Notes: generated from the letters alone by a model not told the origin. A stretch of DNA of 64,000 bases from Caryophanales bacterium (GCA_029240105.1 JARBTR010000006.1:124001-188000); one strand, 5' to 3'; positions 18,183 to 27,847 are shown, counted from the stretch's first letter. Program-made: numbers and translations.

Positions 18183-19721
18183 TTGCAGCACATGATACTG
18201 GATGCAGAAATAAAAGCCCAATTAGCTCAATATCTTGAGTTACTCGAGAATGATATTCAGCTTTACATCAACGTGGGAGATGATAAAGCTTCACGCGATA
18301 TGTTTTCACTCATAGCAGAATTAACTGCTATGTCTCCCAAAATTAAAGTTGAAAAAAAGCAACTATATAGAACACCTAGCTTTAGTGTTAACCGTTTTGG
18401 TGAGGAAACAGGTGTTACATTTGCTGGTATCCCTTTAGGACACGAATTTACATCATTGGTTTTGGCCTTGTTGCAAGTAAGTGGAAGAACGCCAAAAGTA
18501 GAGCACGATCTCATTAAAAAAATTAAGAACTTAAAAGGTGAATATCGCTTTGAAACCTTTATAAGTCTGTCGTGCCACAATTGCCCAGATATTGTGCAAG
18601 CCTTGAATTTAATGAGCATTCTGAATCCTAATATTTCTCATACCATGATTGATGGTGCAACTTTTAAAGAAGAAGTTGAAGGTAAAAATATCCTAACGGT
18701 GCCAACAGTTTATTTGAATGGTGAAGTTTTCGGAAGTGGAAGAATGACCTTAGAAGAAATCTTATCTAAGATAGATACTTCTCACGATGCATCTGATTTT
18801 TCAGATAAACAACCTTTTGATGTACTTGTTATTGGGGGTGGCCCAGCTGGAGCAAGTGCTGCCATTTATGCGGCTCGAAAAGGTATCCGAACAGGTATTG
18901 TTGCGGAACGTTTTGGTGGTCAAGTTCTAGACACCATGGGTATTGAAAATTTTATCAGTGTAAAACATACAGAGGGTCCCAAGCTTGCAGCAAGTTTAGA
19001 AGAACATGTAAGAGGTTATGACGTTGAAATAATGAATCTACAGCGAGCGAAACATCTTTCAAAAAAAGATTACATTGAAGTAGAACTTGAAAATGGAGCA
19101 GTCCTTAAAAGCAAAACTGTCATCCTATCTACAGGGGCTCGTTGGCGAAATGTTGGTGTCCCTGGGGAAGCTGAATTTAAGAATAAAGGTGTGGCGTATT
19201 GTCCGCATTGTGACGGTCCATTGTTTGAAGGAAAAAATGTCGCCGTTATCGGTGGTGGTAATTCTGGGGTTGAAGCTGCAATAGATCTAGCAGGAATCGT
19301 GAAACATGTCACGGTTCTTGAGTTCATGCCTGAATTGAAGGCGGATGCTGTTTTACAAGAACGACTTTATAGCCTATCTAATGTAACCGTCCTTAAAAAC
19401 GTCCAAACGAAAGAAATTACCGGTACAGATAAAGTTGATGGAATTTCTTATATAGACCGCGAAACTGGAGTTACGAATCATATTGAATTGCAGGGTATAT
19501 TCGTTCAAATCGGTCTCGTACCAAATACAGATTGGCTAGGAGACACTATTGATCGTACACGCATTGGAGAAATTATAGTAGATAAACATGGAGCTACAAA
19601 TGTTCCAGGTGTGTTTGCTGCAGGTGATTGCACGGACAGTCCATATAAACAAATTATAATTTCTATGGGTTCTGGTGCAACGGCAGCATTAGGTGCATTT
19701 GATTATTTGATTCGAAACTAA
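18183..19721 (+). CDS. ahpF: Alkyl hydroperoxide reductase subunit F
   Basis: NADH-dependent flavoprotein that recharges AhpC. 512 residues. The N-terminal tandem thioredoxin-fold domain (1-200) carries the CHNC redox pair ([12 protein letters not shown], near 129-132). The C-terminal thioredoxin-reductase-like part has the FAD motif [20 protein letters not shown] (from about 214), the active pair in [12 protein letters not shown] (near 345) and the NAD motif [19 protein letters not shown]. Both domains look intact. It ends at a hairpin terminator shared with the convergent epimerase gene. Confidence 0.97.
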   Translation: MQHMILDAEIKAQLAQYLELLENDIQLYINVGDDKASRDMFSLIAELTAMSPKIKVEKKQLYRTPSFSVNRFGEETGVTFAGIPLGHEFTSLVLALLQVSGRTPKVEHDLIKKIKNLKGEYRFETFISLSCHNCPDIVQALNLMSILNPNISHTMIDGATFKEEVEGKNILTVPTVYLNGEVFGSGRMTLEEILSKIDTSHDASDFSDKQPFDVLVIGGGPAGASAAIYAARKGIRTGIVAERFGGQVLDTMGIENFISVKHTEGPKLAASLEEHVRGYDVEIMNLQRAKHLSKKDYIEVELENGAVLKSKTVILSTGARWRNVGVPGEAEFKNKGVAYCPHCDGPLFEGKNVAVIGGGNSGVEAAIDLAGIVKHVTVLEFMPELKADAVLQERLYSLSNVTVLKNVQTKEITGTDKVDGISYIDRETGVTNHIELQGIFVQIGLVPNTDWLGDTIDRTRIGEIIVDKHGATNVPGVFAAGDCTDSPYKQIIISMGSGATAALGAFDYLIRN

Positions 19722-19757
19722 ATAAAAAATGAAAAATGTAAGAAGCCCCATTCAATA

Positions 19758-19796
19758 GGAGCTTGTATGAAGAAACAAAATCTTCATTCAAGCTCC
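19758..19796. terminator. Bidirectional terminator after ahpF
   Basis: AGGAGCTTGTATGAAGA / TCTTCATTCAAGCTCCT long stem with a 7-nt loop, lying between the convergent ahpF and epimerase genes. Confidence 0.8.
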
Positions 19797-19830
19797 TTTG
19801 TATTTGTAAACGGACTATTTTTCCATTTCC

Positions 19831-20715
19831 CTATAAATTTTCCCTATAAATATCATGCACCAACTCAGGGAACCATTTATTTACTTCTTTAAAGCTAAAA
19901 CCCGCTTCCCTAGCACGTTCATTACTCATAATCCAATGATCAAGCAATGAGAATGGTGAAGAAGACTCGTTCTTCAAATCTTTTATAACATTTGCCTTTT
20001 CCCCTGTTTCATTTTCTATAATTGATATGATGTCCCCTAATACCATTTCGCCACTAGAACAGGCATTTATTGGGCCGACTACATCATTTTGACCAACCCA
20101 AAGTAAAAATTCAGCTACTTCTTCAGAAGTAATAAATGATATTTTTGCATCCGTGTTTTGAAAACCAATTTCTTGTCCTTTTAAAATTCTTTCAATATGA
20201 AAATGAAGTCTTTTTGTATAATCATCTAAACCAAGTACGATTGGAAAACGCGGAGCGACAACCGGAAAAGTTACATTTTGTATAAAATAGGATTCGGCCA
20301 TTCTTTTACCTTCACCATAATCCACATCTGATCGGTTTAACATTTTAATTGGATATTCCGTTGATTTAAAATCATCTTCTATTAAAACTTTTTCCCCTGG
20401 TCCGTATACTGACATTGTAGATGTGAAAACATATTTTTTTACTTTATCTTTAAAAAGGTCAACAGTAATTTTTGCATCATTTGATGAATAACAGATGTTG
20501 TCATAAATAACATCCCAGACTTGAGAATTAGAAAATTTTTCGTTCAAAGATGATATTGAAGACCTGTCCACTGTAATCCGAGATACAAGGTTTCCAAATT
20601 TATCTTGCACTTTTCCTCTAGTTGCAATTGTCACCTGATCACCGTTTTTCAAAAGTAAATCAACCAATTTTTTCCCAAAGTATCTAGTTCCACCGAATAC
20701 TAAAACTCTTCTCAC
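19831..20715 (-). CDS. NAD-dependent epimerase/dehydratase family protein
   Basis: Extended short-chain dehydrogenase of 294 residues. The N-terminal Rossmann motif VLVFGGTRYFGKKLVDLLL binds NAD(P). The middle shows TSTMSVYGPGEKVLI (SDR serine region) and a lysine-containing DYGEGKRMAESYF segment corresponding to YxxxK with Tyr and Lys. The GGTRYFG signature is common in nucleotide-sugar epimerase-like proteins of bacilli, but the substrate is unknown. Single gene, convergent with ahpF. Confidence 0.82.
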   Translation of the reverse strand: MRRVLVFGGTRYFGKKLVDLLLKNGDQVTIATRGKVQDKFGNLVSRITVDRSSISSLNEKFSNSQVWDVIYDNICYSSNDAKITVDLFKDKVKKYVFTSTMSVYGPGEKVLIEDDFKSTEYPIKMLNRSDVDYGEGKRMAESYFIQNVTFPVVAPRFPIVLGLDDYTKRLHFHIERILKGQEIGFQNTDAKISFITSEEVAEFLLWVGQNDVVGPINACSSGEMVLGDIISIIENETGEKANVIKDLKNESSSPFSLLDHWIMSNERAREAGFSFKEVNKWFPELVHDIYRENL

Positions 20716-20810
20716 GGATACACCTTATTCTCATTTTTATTTAACAACAGTATAATTATAAAGTTAAATTCCGTTATAATAAACACTATCAACAATTTGG
20801 AGGATTACAA

Positions 20811-21650
20811 TTGATCATTTTAGCTTTAAAAATATTCTTAATTGCAATTATTGCTGGTTTTTTTGGATCATTAGTTGGACTTGGTGGTGGCATCATCGTC
20901 ACACCAGCTTTAACCATACTCTTTGGTATTGATATCAAATACGCAATTGGTGCAAGTGTTATTTCTGTTATTGCTACCTCAAGCGGTGCAGCAATCGCCT
21001 ATTTAAAAGAACGTCTAGCTAATGTTCGTATAGCTATGCTACTTGAAATCGGGACTGCACTTGGCGCAATTACAGGTGCCTTTTTAAGTGGGCTTTTCAG
21101 TTCGAGCGTACTATATATTGTATTTGGACTTTTTCTACTTTACTCAGCTTGGAACATGTTTGATAAACTCAGAAAAACAGGTGGCGAAGACCATCATGTT
21201 GAAGTTTCCCATCCACTAGCAGATAAACTACGTTTGGGTGGGTCCTATTTTGACAAGGCCACAAGTACACAAAAGGACTATAAAGTGGCAGGTGTTTATG
21301 GTGGAGTTATTGGAATGTATTTTGCAGGAATTACATCTGGTTTACTTGGCATTGGCGGCGGTGGATTTAAAGTTTTAGCAATGGATGTCTTTATGAAATT
21401 ACCAATGAAAGTTTCTACTGCCACCAGCAATTTCATGATTGGAGTAACAGCTGCTGCAAGCGCAGCAATATACTTCTTCCGAGGGGAAATCGATCCTAAA
21501 ATTACTGCCCCAGTAGCCCTTGGAGTCTTGGCAGGCTCAGTGATTGGCGCTCGAGTAATGCAAAAATTACCGGCAAAAGCTATTCGTATTATATTCATTC
21601 CAGTTATCGCGTTTATTTCAATTCAAATGATCTGGAAAGGGGTTTTCTAA
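20811..21650 (+). CDS. TauE/SafE family anion permease (TSUP)
   Basis: Membrane transporter of the sulfite exporter TauE/SafE (TSUP) family, moving sulfite, sulfoacetate or related organic anions. 279 residues with about eight helices and the duplicated glycine-rich half-motif: GSLVGLGGGIIVTPAL near 20 and SGLLGIGGGGFKVLAM near 170. TTG start eight bases after GGAGG. The next gene begins immediately after its stop codon, and encodes a DUF1634 protein, a known companion of TSUP proteins; they likely form one unit. The substrate cannot be read from the sequence. Confidence 0.9.
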   Translation: MIILALKIFLIAIIAGFFGSLVGLGGGIIVTPALTILFGIDIKYAIGASVISVIATSSGAAIAYLKERLANVRIAMLLEIGTALGAITGAFLSGLFSSSVLYIVFGLFLLYSAWNMFDKLRKTGGEDHHVEVSHPLADKLRLGGSYFDKATSTQKDYKVAGVYGGVIGMYFAGITSGLLGIGGGGFKVLAMDVFMKLPMKVSTATSNFMIGVTAAASAAIYFFRGEIDPKITAPVALGVLAGSVIGARVMQKLPAKAIRIIFIPVIAFISIQMIWKGVF

Positions 21651-22004
21651 TTGAACACACAATCCAAAGACGTAAACTTAATATTTAGTAAAACCCTTAG
21701 AGCTGGTGTAACAATTAGCGCTACCGTAATCATAATTGGCCTACTCAAACTTCTCATAACTGGAGAAAGTGGATATCCAGGTGATAGTTATCCCTACACA
21801 ATTACAGAACTATTTAGTGGAGTCATTAAGTTTAAATCCTACGCTATCATATTATTAGGACTTCTATTTCTACTATTAACACCAATCATGCGTGTCGTCA
21901 TGTCAGTATTTATTTTCTGGAAAGAAAAAGATTATACTTATGTAAAAATTACATTGCTAGTGTTATTGATACTCATTGCTGGTATGCTATTAGGAAAAGT
22001 TTAA
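21651..22004 (+). CDS. DUF1634 membrane protein
   Basis: 117 residues with three hydrophobic helices (about 18-38, 60-84 and 96-115). The family DUF1634 commonly follows TauE/SafE genes and is thought to be an accessory subunit; function not proven. The TTG start follows directly on the TAA of the transporter gene, and AAAGGGG lies in the end of that gene, so translation is coupled. Confidence 0.82.
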   Translation: MNTQSKDVNLIFSKTLRAGVTISATVIIIGLLKLLITGESGYPGDSYPYTITELFSGVIKFKSYAIILLGLLFLLLTPIMRVVMSVFIFWKEKDYTYVKITLLVLLILIAGMLLGKV

Positions 22005-22016
22005 ACTTAGAAAAAC

Positions 22017-22053
22017 AAAAACCATTGAAATTCATCTGAATTTTCAATGGTTT
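22017..22053. terminator. Bidirectional terminator
   Basis: AAAACCATTGAAA / TTTCAATGGTTTT stem between the convergent DUF1634 and PH-domain genes. Confidence 0.8.
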
Positions 22054-22058
22054 TATTC

Positions 22059-22436
22059 TTATCCTGCAATTGCTTGAGCTAAAATAGCTTGAACTTCATA
22101 AATATTGACACTTTTATTGAACCTTTTAACTATAGGTGCTTGCTGGCCAGAGATCCATATTTTTAATTCAGCATCTAAGTCAAAATGTCCTGCTGTCTCA
22201 ACAGCAAACCGAATGATACTTCTGTAAGGAATACTGTTTACTTCCACTTTCTTTCCAGTAAAACCCTGAACATCTATTAATATTAATCTCTTTGGTGTAA
22301 AAATAAACATGTCTCTTACTAATTTGTAAGCCGTTTCAATATTTTCACCTTTAGCTAATATATACCCATATTCCTTCTCAGCCTCTTCAATCGACATGCT
22401 CGATGCATTTCCTAATAATCCATCAAAAATCCCCAT
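22059..22436 (-). CDS. Bacterial PH-domain protein
   Basis: 125 residues, a single bacterial pleckstrin-homology-like domain (bPH type) with the typical segments YGYILAKGENIETAYKLVRD, MFIFTPKRLILIDVQGFTGK and YRSIIRFAVETAGHFDLDAELKIW. Cytosolic, no signal. Members of this family form ring-like oligomers, but their role in bacilli is not established. SD AAGGGGTGG before ATG. Monocistronic. Confidence 0.88.
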   Translation of the reverse strand: MGIFDGLLGNASSMSIEEAEKEYGYILAKGENIETAYKLVRDMFIFTPKRLILIDVQGFTGKKVEVNSIPYRSIIRFAVETAGHFDLDAELKIWISGQQAPIVKRFNKSVNIYEVQAILAQAIAG

Positions 22437-22566
22437 ATATCCACCCCTTTTGAACTATCTAAACTCATAGTACCAATATATAGTCTAAACTCAAAAAACA
22501 TTGCATTTTTTATGAAAAACCATTTTATGTTTAAAGATTCATGCTAATAATACTTTTACTAAGGAA

Positions 22567-23982
22567 TTAATTTTTCCGTCTTGTCATTGGTGTAGGCGCT
22601 CGAAAAAGAATATGCTTCAATGCCTTCCAATCAAAAGGGACTAGTGGCCACATATAACTTCTGCGTGTTGAATTTTTAGTTGTAAAGATAATAAATAAGA
22701 TTAGTCCTATTCCAATCATAAATCCGATGAATCCAAACAAACCTGTTAGTAAAAGTAAATACAACCTAAAAATACGAATCCCCATTGCAAATTCAATACT
22801 TGGGGTTGCAAAAGTTCCAATACCTACAACCGCCATATAAAGTATGGTTTCAGGAATAAACCAGCCAACTTTTACTCCATGTTCCCCCAGTATTAAACCA
22901 CCAATAATACCAAGAGAAGTTGTTAGGCTACTAGGTGTATGGATGGAGGATATTCTTAATACATCAATCCCTAACTCTAATAAGATAAACTGAACGATTA
23001 AGGGTACTTCACCTAAATTCTTTGGATACAGAAATTGTAGTGACTCTGGTAAAACTGTATGATAGCGAATTGCCAATAGAAATAAAGGCGCGAGAAATAA
23101 GGATAAAAACATTACTAAGTAACGAATTCCACGAATGTAGTTACCAACTATTGGACTTTGATAATAGTCTTCAGCGTGTTGGGTAAAGTGAAAAATGGTT
23201 GTTGGTAAAATAATGACACTTGGTGTTGTGTCTACTATAATCAGCATATGCCCCTCTAAAAGGTGGGCTGCAGCAACATCTGGCCGTTCAGTGAAACGCA
23301 CTTGTGGTAAAGGATTATAAAATGGACGCTTAATCATAAGTTCAATTAATGATTTTTCTGCCATAGTCAATGCATCCACATCTATTTCATCTATCTTTAG
23401 TTTTATTTCATTTATATAGTCTCTATCAACTAAATCTTCTATGTAGGCAAGAGTTATATTCGTTTTAGAACGTTTTCCAACTGACTTTAATTCAAATCGC
23501 AATTTCGGATCTTTTACACGCCTACGAATCAATGCAGTATTAAAGATAATTGTTTCTACAAAACCATCTCGTGGGCCACGTGTTACTCTTTCTAAATCAG
23601 GTTCTGCAGATGGTCGAATAGGGTACTCCCTAGTGTCAATAATAACTCCACTGTCAAATCCATCAACAAACAGAGCAATGGCACCAGAAAGTACCATTGC
23701 CTCCATGCGTTCAAACTCGGTAAATTCATCAGCTTCCATGTAGGCTATATGACGATGAATCAAGTCACGGATCGTCCCATCTGTAAAATCCAGTAGCTGT
23801 AAACGATTTGTGATGTAGTACATCATTTGATCCTTCGTAAAACCATCAAGCATGAGTAAATATGCTTTTCTATCACCATTACCCATTCTTATTTCTTTTC
23901 CAATAACATCAAAACTTTTGCCAATACCAAAATGTTCTTTAAGAATTTGAATATTTTCATCTAAATTCTTTGTCAATTTCAT
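22567..23982 (-). CDS. GerA-family spore germination protein (A subunit)
   Basis: A subunit of a nutrient germinant receptor of the spore inner membrane. 471 residues: a hydrophilic N-terminal domain (1-230, with SGAIALFVDGFDSGVIIDTRE and RGPRDGFVETIIFNTALIRRR), then the membrane part with about five helices and the family signature SSLTTSLGIIGGLILGEHGVK. Normal length. B and C subunit genes do not follow or precede it, so this is an orphan A gene. Expected to be made in the forespore under sigma-G, but I could not identify such a promoter. SD is weak (AGGGTTGATC). Confidence 0.92.
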   Translation of the reverse strand: MKLTKNLDENIQILKEHFGIGKSFDVIGKEIRMGNGDRKAYLLMLDGFTKDQMMYYITNRLQLLDFTDGTIRDLIHRHIAYMEADEFTEFERMEAMVLSGAIALFVDGFDSGVIIDTREYPIRPSAEPDLERVTRGPRDGFVETIIFNTALIRRRVKDPKLRFELKSVGKRSKTNITLAYIEDLVDRDYINEIKLKIDEIDVDALTMAEKSLIELMIKRPFYNPLPQVRFTERPDVAAAHLLEGHMLIIVDTTPSVIILPTTIFHFTQHAEDYYQSPIVGNYIRGIRYLVMFLSLFLAPLFLLAIRYHTVLPESLQFLYPKNLGEVPLIVQFILLELGIDVLRISSIHTPSSLTTSLGIIGGLILGEHGVKVGWFIPETILYMAVVGIGTFATPSIEFAMGIRIFRLYLLLLTGLFGFIGFMIGIGLILFIIFTTKNSTRRSYMWPLVPFDWKALKHILFRAPTPMTRRKN

Positions 23983-24169
23983 GTTTGATCAACCCTAATT
24001 CATATATTGGGATTAGTTTGTGCGAAATGAAAATAAAAAAACTCTCCTGAATTTCCATCGAGGGCACTGAAAAACTCCTATATTCATTCATAAATGAGAT
24101 ATTGAGCATTTAATGTCCAGTATCTTTTTTAATTCTTAATAGTTTTGAAGCCTAGGGAATTTCCGTTAC

Positions 24170-24273
24170 AAGCGGACGCTTTCCGCGGGTGGTCCGTGAG
24201 CCTCCTCGAAAGGTAAAAACCACCTTTCTGTGGGGTCTCACTTGGCCTCGCTTTCCCGCTGGAGTCGCCGCTT
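24170..24273. repeat. Long imperfect palindrome, Bacillaceae-type intergenic repeat
   Basis: Outer arms AAGCGG / CCGCTT enclose CTTTCCGCGGG ... GTGAGCCTCC ... GGGGTCTCAC ... CTCGCTTTCCCGC. The inner core matches, in order, the inner part of the repeats at 26.8 and 62.7 kb (reverse strand), but the outer arms differ, so it is a divergent family member. It lies in the 554-base gap between the gerA-type and prohibitin-type genes; nothing else but a terminator is seen there. Confidence 0.75.
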
Positions 24274-24406
24274 TTCACTTCAATCCCACATGAAACGGGA
24301 CAGCCTTTGGCTTATTCAGCATGGAAATACAGGTTCCCCAGCATATGAACAGACAACTTTAAAAAGTTTTTGAAATTAGTAAATAAAAAAAAAAGAAAAT
24401 AGAAAG

Positions 24407-24455
24407 AAACCTGAGAATATTCACCCCTTTTCAGAGTAAATATTCCCAGGTTTTT
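24407..24455. terminator. Terminator of prohibitin-like gene
   Basis: AAACCTG-A-GAATATT / AATATTC-CCAGGTTT stem with A and T runs on both sides, about 80 bases after the stop codon. Confidence 0.7.
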
Positions 24456-24536
24456 ATTTTAAAGCTTTGATAATTTATAAAAATAAAACTTTTTCAGTGT
24501 CCTCATTTCTATCAGAGGCGTTGACTATAATTACTA

Positions 24537-25385
24537 TTAAGGTTGTGTGTTCACAATTGGAGTCGTAGACCCTTGAATCGTGACCCAACCGTGTTTTAAA
24601 CGAGCTTCCATTTCCATTTTTCGAAGCAATGGTTCTGTAATTGATTCTTGTAAAATTCTGTTCGCTTCAGCAGTTCCTTTTGCTTCAGCAATTTCTGCAG
24701 TTGCTTTACCCTCAGCTTCAATTTTTAACTTTTCAGCTTCGGCAGTTGCAATCTGTTTTTCGAGGTTCAATTTTTCCAATTGTTGTGCTGCTTTTACACG
24801 CTCATCAATTGCAGCTTGCGTTGCTTTATCTACCTCTGGGTTTCCTAAAGTTACATCTGTTATGATAAATCCTAGTTCTTCACATGATTCAGCCATTGCT
24901 TCTGTAACCTTGCCTGAAGCTTCAGTTGTTTTAGTACCAAAGATATCAAGTACACTGTATTGAGAAACAGTTGAACGTGATGATTTAAAAAGTTTTTGAT
25001 ACAAATAACCTTCTTGAATTTGTTCAATGTCTTGTGAACCGAGTTCTTTAAAAATAGATAGAACCTTTGATTTATCTACTTTCATTTCATAACGAGCAGG
25101 CATTGTAATTTTTTTACCATCATTTGTCGTTACTGAAACTTTCGTTGTGATAATAGCAATACGTGTTGGATAAACCTGCGTTTTATCAAAAAGTCCAATT
25201 AAATGCCAGCCCGGATTTAACACATCCGTTGCCCCACCATTCGGGCTATAAACAACTGCCACTTTCCCTTCTGGAACTTTTTCCACAAAAGCAAAAGCAA
25301 CTGCGATGATTGCAATAACAATAATAAAAATTCCTACCAATATTTTAATACTCTTTGGATTTTGCATACTACTCGATTGTGTCAT
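24537..25385 (-). CDS. SPFH/Band 7 (prohibitin-type) membrane protein
   Basis: Membrane-anchored scaffold protein of the stomatin/prohibitin/flotillin superfamily. 282 residues: one N-terminal membrane helix (about 12-32, ILVGIFIIVIAIIAVAFAF), the SPFH domain (about 38-200, with VPEGKVAVVYSPNGGATDVL), and an alanine/glutamate-rich coiled coil (about 195-260, EKLNLEKQIATAEAEKLKIE). Such proteins organise membrane domains or shield proteases; the role here is unknown. The start overlaps the end of a small membrane-protein gene by 17 bases, so the two are co-translated. Confidence 0.9.
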   Translation of the reverse strand: MTQSSSMQNPKSIKILVGIFIIVIAIIAVAFAFVEKVPEGKVAVVYSPNGGATDVLNPGWHLIGLFDKTQVYPTRIAIITTKVSVTTNDGKKITMPARYEMKVDKSKVLSIFKELGSQDIEQIQEGYLYQKLFKSSRSTVSQYSVLDIFGTKTTEASGKVTEAMAESCEELGFIITDVTLGNPEVDKATQAAIDERVKAAQQLEKLNLEKQIATAEAEKLKIEAEGKATAEIAEAKGTAEANRILQESITEPLLRKMEMEARLKHGWVTIQGSTTPIVNTQP

Positions 25386-25539
25386 TCTTTTTTAACTCTC
25401 CCTTTTCTTCTTCAAGTAAACTTTGGTCTAGCCACTTTTTTTCCATGTTTCCGAATTTTCGTAAATATTTAAAAACAGGAATAATTGCGAATGTAATTAT
25501 AGCGGCTATTATCATAACCGAAAATAAAAAACGAAACAT
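25369..25539 (-). CDS. Small single-pass membrane protein upstream of prohibitin-type gene
   Basis: 56 residues: a membrane helix at about 5-23 and a charged C-terminal helix (LDQSLLEEEKGELKK). The ATG at 25539 follows a GGGAGGAAGG SD, which decides this start over an earlier in-frame codon. Its 3' end overlaps the prohibitin-type gene, suggesting a functional partner. No family recognised. Confidence 0.7.
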   Translation of the reverse strand: MFRFLFSVMIIAAIITFAIIPVFKYLRKFGNMEKKWLDQSLLEEEKGELKKNDTIE

Positions 25540-25619
25540 ATTTGCCTTCCTCCCATGGGATAATACGAATTCCCGAACTAAAAGTTGCACTTTTACAAAC
25601 TATTAAATTATTCCATATA

Positions 25620-25937
25620 TTAACGAATCATTGCCAAGAAGAACAGAATATTGAATACAATTGCGATCGGTACCAATATTCGAAATTTCCACTTTTTTGT
25701 TTTATGATGAAAAAATTCCATTGCCGAAAATGCACCAATTCCTCCCATTAAAAAGGCATATGTAAGTAGTTTATTTTCACTTACACGATACTGATTTTTT
25801 ATTGATTTCTTCTTGTCGTAACCATAAATAAGAAAAACAATGATATTCCATAGCACAATTGCTAACATCACATATTTAAAATTATCCCATAGATGCATGT
25901 TCTCATTAAAAGTGTATAACTGTTTCAATTGTTTCAA
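25620..25937 (-). CDS. DUF1294 membrane protein
   Basis: 105 residues. After an N-terminal helix comes the DUF1294 signature: YGYDKKKSIKN, then LTYAFLMGGIGAFSAMEFFH with HKTKKWKF, and a final helix. Usually two to three membrane segments; function unknown. TTG start eight to nine bases after AGGGGAG. Single gene, 81 bases from the divergent SDR gene. Confidence 0.85.
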   Translation of the reverse strand: MKQLKQLYTFNENMHLWDNFKYVMLAIVLWNIIVFLIYGYDKKKSIKNQYRVSENKLLTYAFLMGGIGAFSAMEFFHHKTKKWKFRILVPIAIVFNILFFLAMIR

Positions 25938-26018
25938 GATCTATGTCTCCCCTACCTTTTCTTTTATTAAAACTTTTCTTACAATGGTACCATTATATAA
26001 CATTTGGAGGGATTCGCT

Positions 26019-26774
26019 GTGGATTTTTTAAATAAAACAGTAGTTGTGACTGGTGGTGCAAATGGAATTGGAAGATGTATCGCGCAGGAGTTTTTAGAAA
26101 AAGGGGCTAATGTTGCAGTAGTTGATGTGGTTGAATCCAAACTATCTCATGAGAAATTGTTTCAATATACGGGAGATATTACAGAAGAAAATGTTTTAAA
26201 GGAATTTACTCGTCTCGTTCTAGAAAAATTCAAAAGCGTTGATTATCTTATAAATAATGCATGTATGAGTCGGAAAGGGATTTTAACAGGCTGTGGATTT
26301 GATGATTTCAATTATGTCCTGAAATTAGGGATAACTGCGCCTTATATGCTGAGTTTATTATTTAAAGACCATTTCAATAGAGGTGCATCCATTGTGAATA
26401 TTTCTTCTACTCGAGCGTTCATGTCTCAACCAGACACAGAGAGCTACACTGCTGCAAAGGGCGGCATTAGCGCTTTGACACATTCTCTTAGTGTGAGTTT
26501 GGCAGGACGTGTCCGTGTAAACTCCATTAGCCCTGGATGGATTGACACTGGTGCTTTTCAAGATAGTGATAATTATTTACCACAACTTACAAACGAAGAT
26601 ATATCTCAACATCCTGCTGGCCGGATCGGTCACCCGATGGATATTGCCAAAATGGTTCTTTATTTATGTAGTGAAGATGCAGGTTTTATCACGGGGCAAA
26701 ACATTACCATTGATGGCGGTATGTCGAAGCAGATGATTTATCATGGGGATCAAGGATGGATATTAGAAAAATAG
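26019..26774 (+). CDS. Short-chain dehydrogenase/reductase
   Basis: Classical SDR oxidoreductase of 251 residues. NAD(P)-binding VVVTGGANGIGRCIAQEFLE at the N terminus, NNAC motif at about 83, catalytic serine in IVNISSTRAF and the YTAAKGG (YxxxK) pair near 148-152, then the family C-terminal INGQNITIDGGMS-type motif (GQNITIDGGMSKQM). The codon at 26019 is GTG, eight bases after GGAGG; a TTG five codons earlier overlaps the SD and is rejected. Substrate unknown. Confidence 0.9.
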   Translation: MDFLNKTVVVTGGANGIGRCIAQEFLEKGANVAVVDVVESKLSHEKLFQYTGDITEENVLKEFTRLVLEKFKSVDYLINNACMSRKGILTGCGFDDFNYVLKLGITAPYMLSLLFKDHFNRGASIVNISSTRAFMSQPDTESYTAAKGGISALTHSLSVSLAGRVRVNSISPGWIDTGAFQDSDNYLPQLTNEDISQHPAGRIGHPMDIAKMVLYLCSEDAGFITGQNITIDGGMSKQMIYHGDQGWILEK

Positions 26775-26794
26775 TAATTGTTTATAAAACACTA

Positions 26795-26966
26795 AAATGA
26801 GGTTGGGACAATACTCAAAATCATCTGTTTGATTCCTGCGGGAAAGCGAGGTTGAGAGACCCCGAAAGCCTGAGAATGCAATTCTCAGCCGCGGAGGCTA
26901 GAAACTTTGCCCGCGGAAAGCAAACAGAAAATGATTTTAGAGTGTTATGTCCCAGCCTCATTTTTT
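26795..26966. repeat. 170-bp palindromic repeat, copy 1
   Basis: Imperfect palindrome whose outer arms (AAAATGAGGTTGGGACA at the left, TGTCCCAGCCTCATTTT at the right) pair, followed inward by CTGTTTG / CAAACAG, GCGGG / CCCGC and a central CTGAGAAT-GCA-ATTCTCAG hairpin. About 90 percent identical by eye to 62670-62840. It directly follows the SDR gene and may end its transcript, as the right arm is followed by T run. Confidence 0.85.
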
Positions 26967-26995
26967 AAAGATAGTAAAAATAAATTATCTTATCC

Positions 26996-27847
26996 TTAGA
27001 AATTCTTCTCATCTGGATGTCCATGATCTCCACAAACATTCTGCATATTTGATAGGGTATCCATTTCTTCACTTGTTAACTCAAAATCAAATACGTCTAA
27101 ATTCTCACGGATTCGGGATGTAGTAACTGACTTTGGAAGTGGTAAAAATCCTTTTTGCAAACTCCAACGCAAACAAACTTGAGCTATAGTTTTACCATAC
27201 TTTTCTGCAATTGGTGTAATCTCTGCCGCTTCAAAAATCTTCCCTGTCCCAAGTGGGCTATAAGCTTCAAGTAAGATTCCCTTTTCTTTACAATACGATA
27301 TCGTTTCGTTTAACAGATAGCCTGGATGAATACAAATTTGGTTGACCATTGGGATAATTTTTGCGGTTTTCAGCAGTATATCCATATGATGTGGACGGAA
27401 ATTGCTTATTCCGATAGCTCGAATTTTACCAGCTTCATAAAGTTCTTCCATCGCTCTCCAAGTTTCTGCATTTTTCACTTCCCAACAGTCACGGAATTCA
27501 AGTGGATTAGGCCAGTGTATTAGGTATAAATCAAGGTAATCTAAACCCAATTTACCCATTGACTCATCAAAGGCAGCCAAAGTTTCCTCGTATCCCCGTG
27601 CATTATTCCAAACCTTCGTTGTAATGAACAGCTCTTCGCGAGGTACTCCACTTTCACGGATTGCTTGCCCGACACTAGCTTCATTTCTATAGATAGCTGC
27701 AGTATCTATATGTCTGTATCCAGCTGAAATCGCTTCTTTCACAGATGCTATTGCAACTTCACCATCTGGCGTTTGCCATGTTCCGAATCCTACACATGGA
27801 ATCTCCACTCCGTTAGACAACTTATAATAGCCTATTGAATTAATCAT
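26996..27847 (-). CDS. Aldo/keto reductase
   Basis: NADPH-dependent oxidoreductase with a TIM-barrel fold, 283 residues. Family motifs: GFGTWQTPDGE, the catalytic aspartate and tyrosine in GYRHIDTAAIYRNEASVG, lysine in FITTKVWN, histidine in LYLIHWPNP, and the cofactor loop LPKSVTTSRIRENLDVFDFE. Closest in style to the YvgN / 2,5-diketogluconate reductase group, which detoxify dicarbonyls. SD AAAGGAG before ATG. Physiological substrate not determinable. Confidence 0.93.
   Translation of the reverse strand: MINSIGYYKLSNGVEIPCVGFGTWQTPDGEVAIASVKEAISAGYRHIDTAAIYRNEASVGQAIRESGVPREELFITTKVWNNARGYEETLAAFDESMGKLGLDYLDLYLIHWPNPLEFRDCWEVKNAETWRAMEELYEAGKIRAIGISNFRPHHMDILLKTAKIIPMVNQICIHPGYLLNETISYCKEKGILLEAYSPLGTGKIFEAAEITPIAEKYGKTIAQVCLRWSLQKGFLPLPKSVTTSRIRENLDVFDFELTSEEMDTLSNMQNVCGDHGHPDEKNF

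Noticed and set aside
18263..18619. Minus-strand ORF within ahpF
   Set aside because: Antisense to the intact N-terminal domain of AhpF.
26795..26966. Insertion sequence or MITE with transposase
   Set aside because: No transposase ORF and no clear target-site duplication flanking the palindrome.
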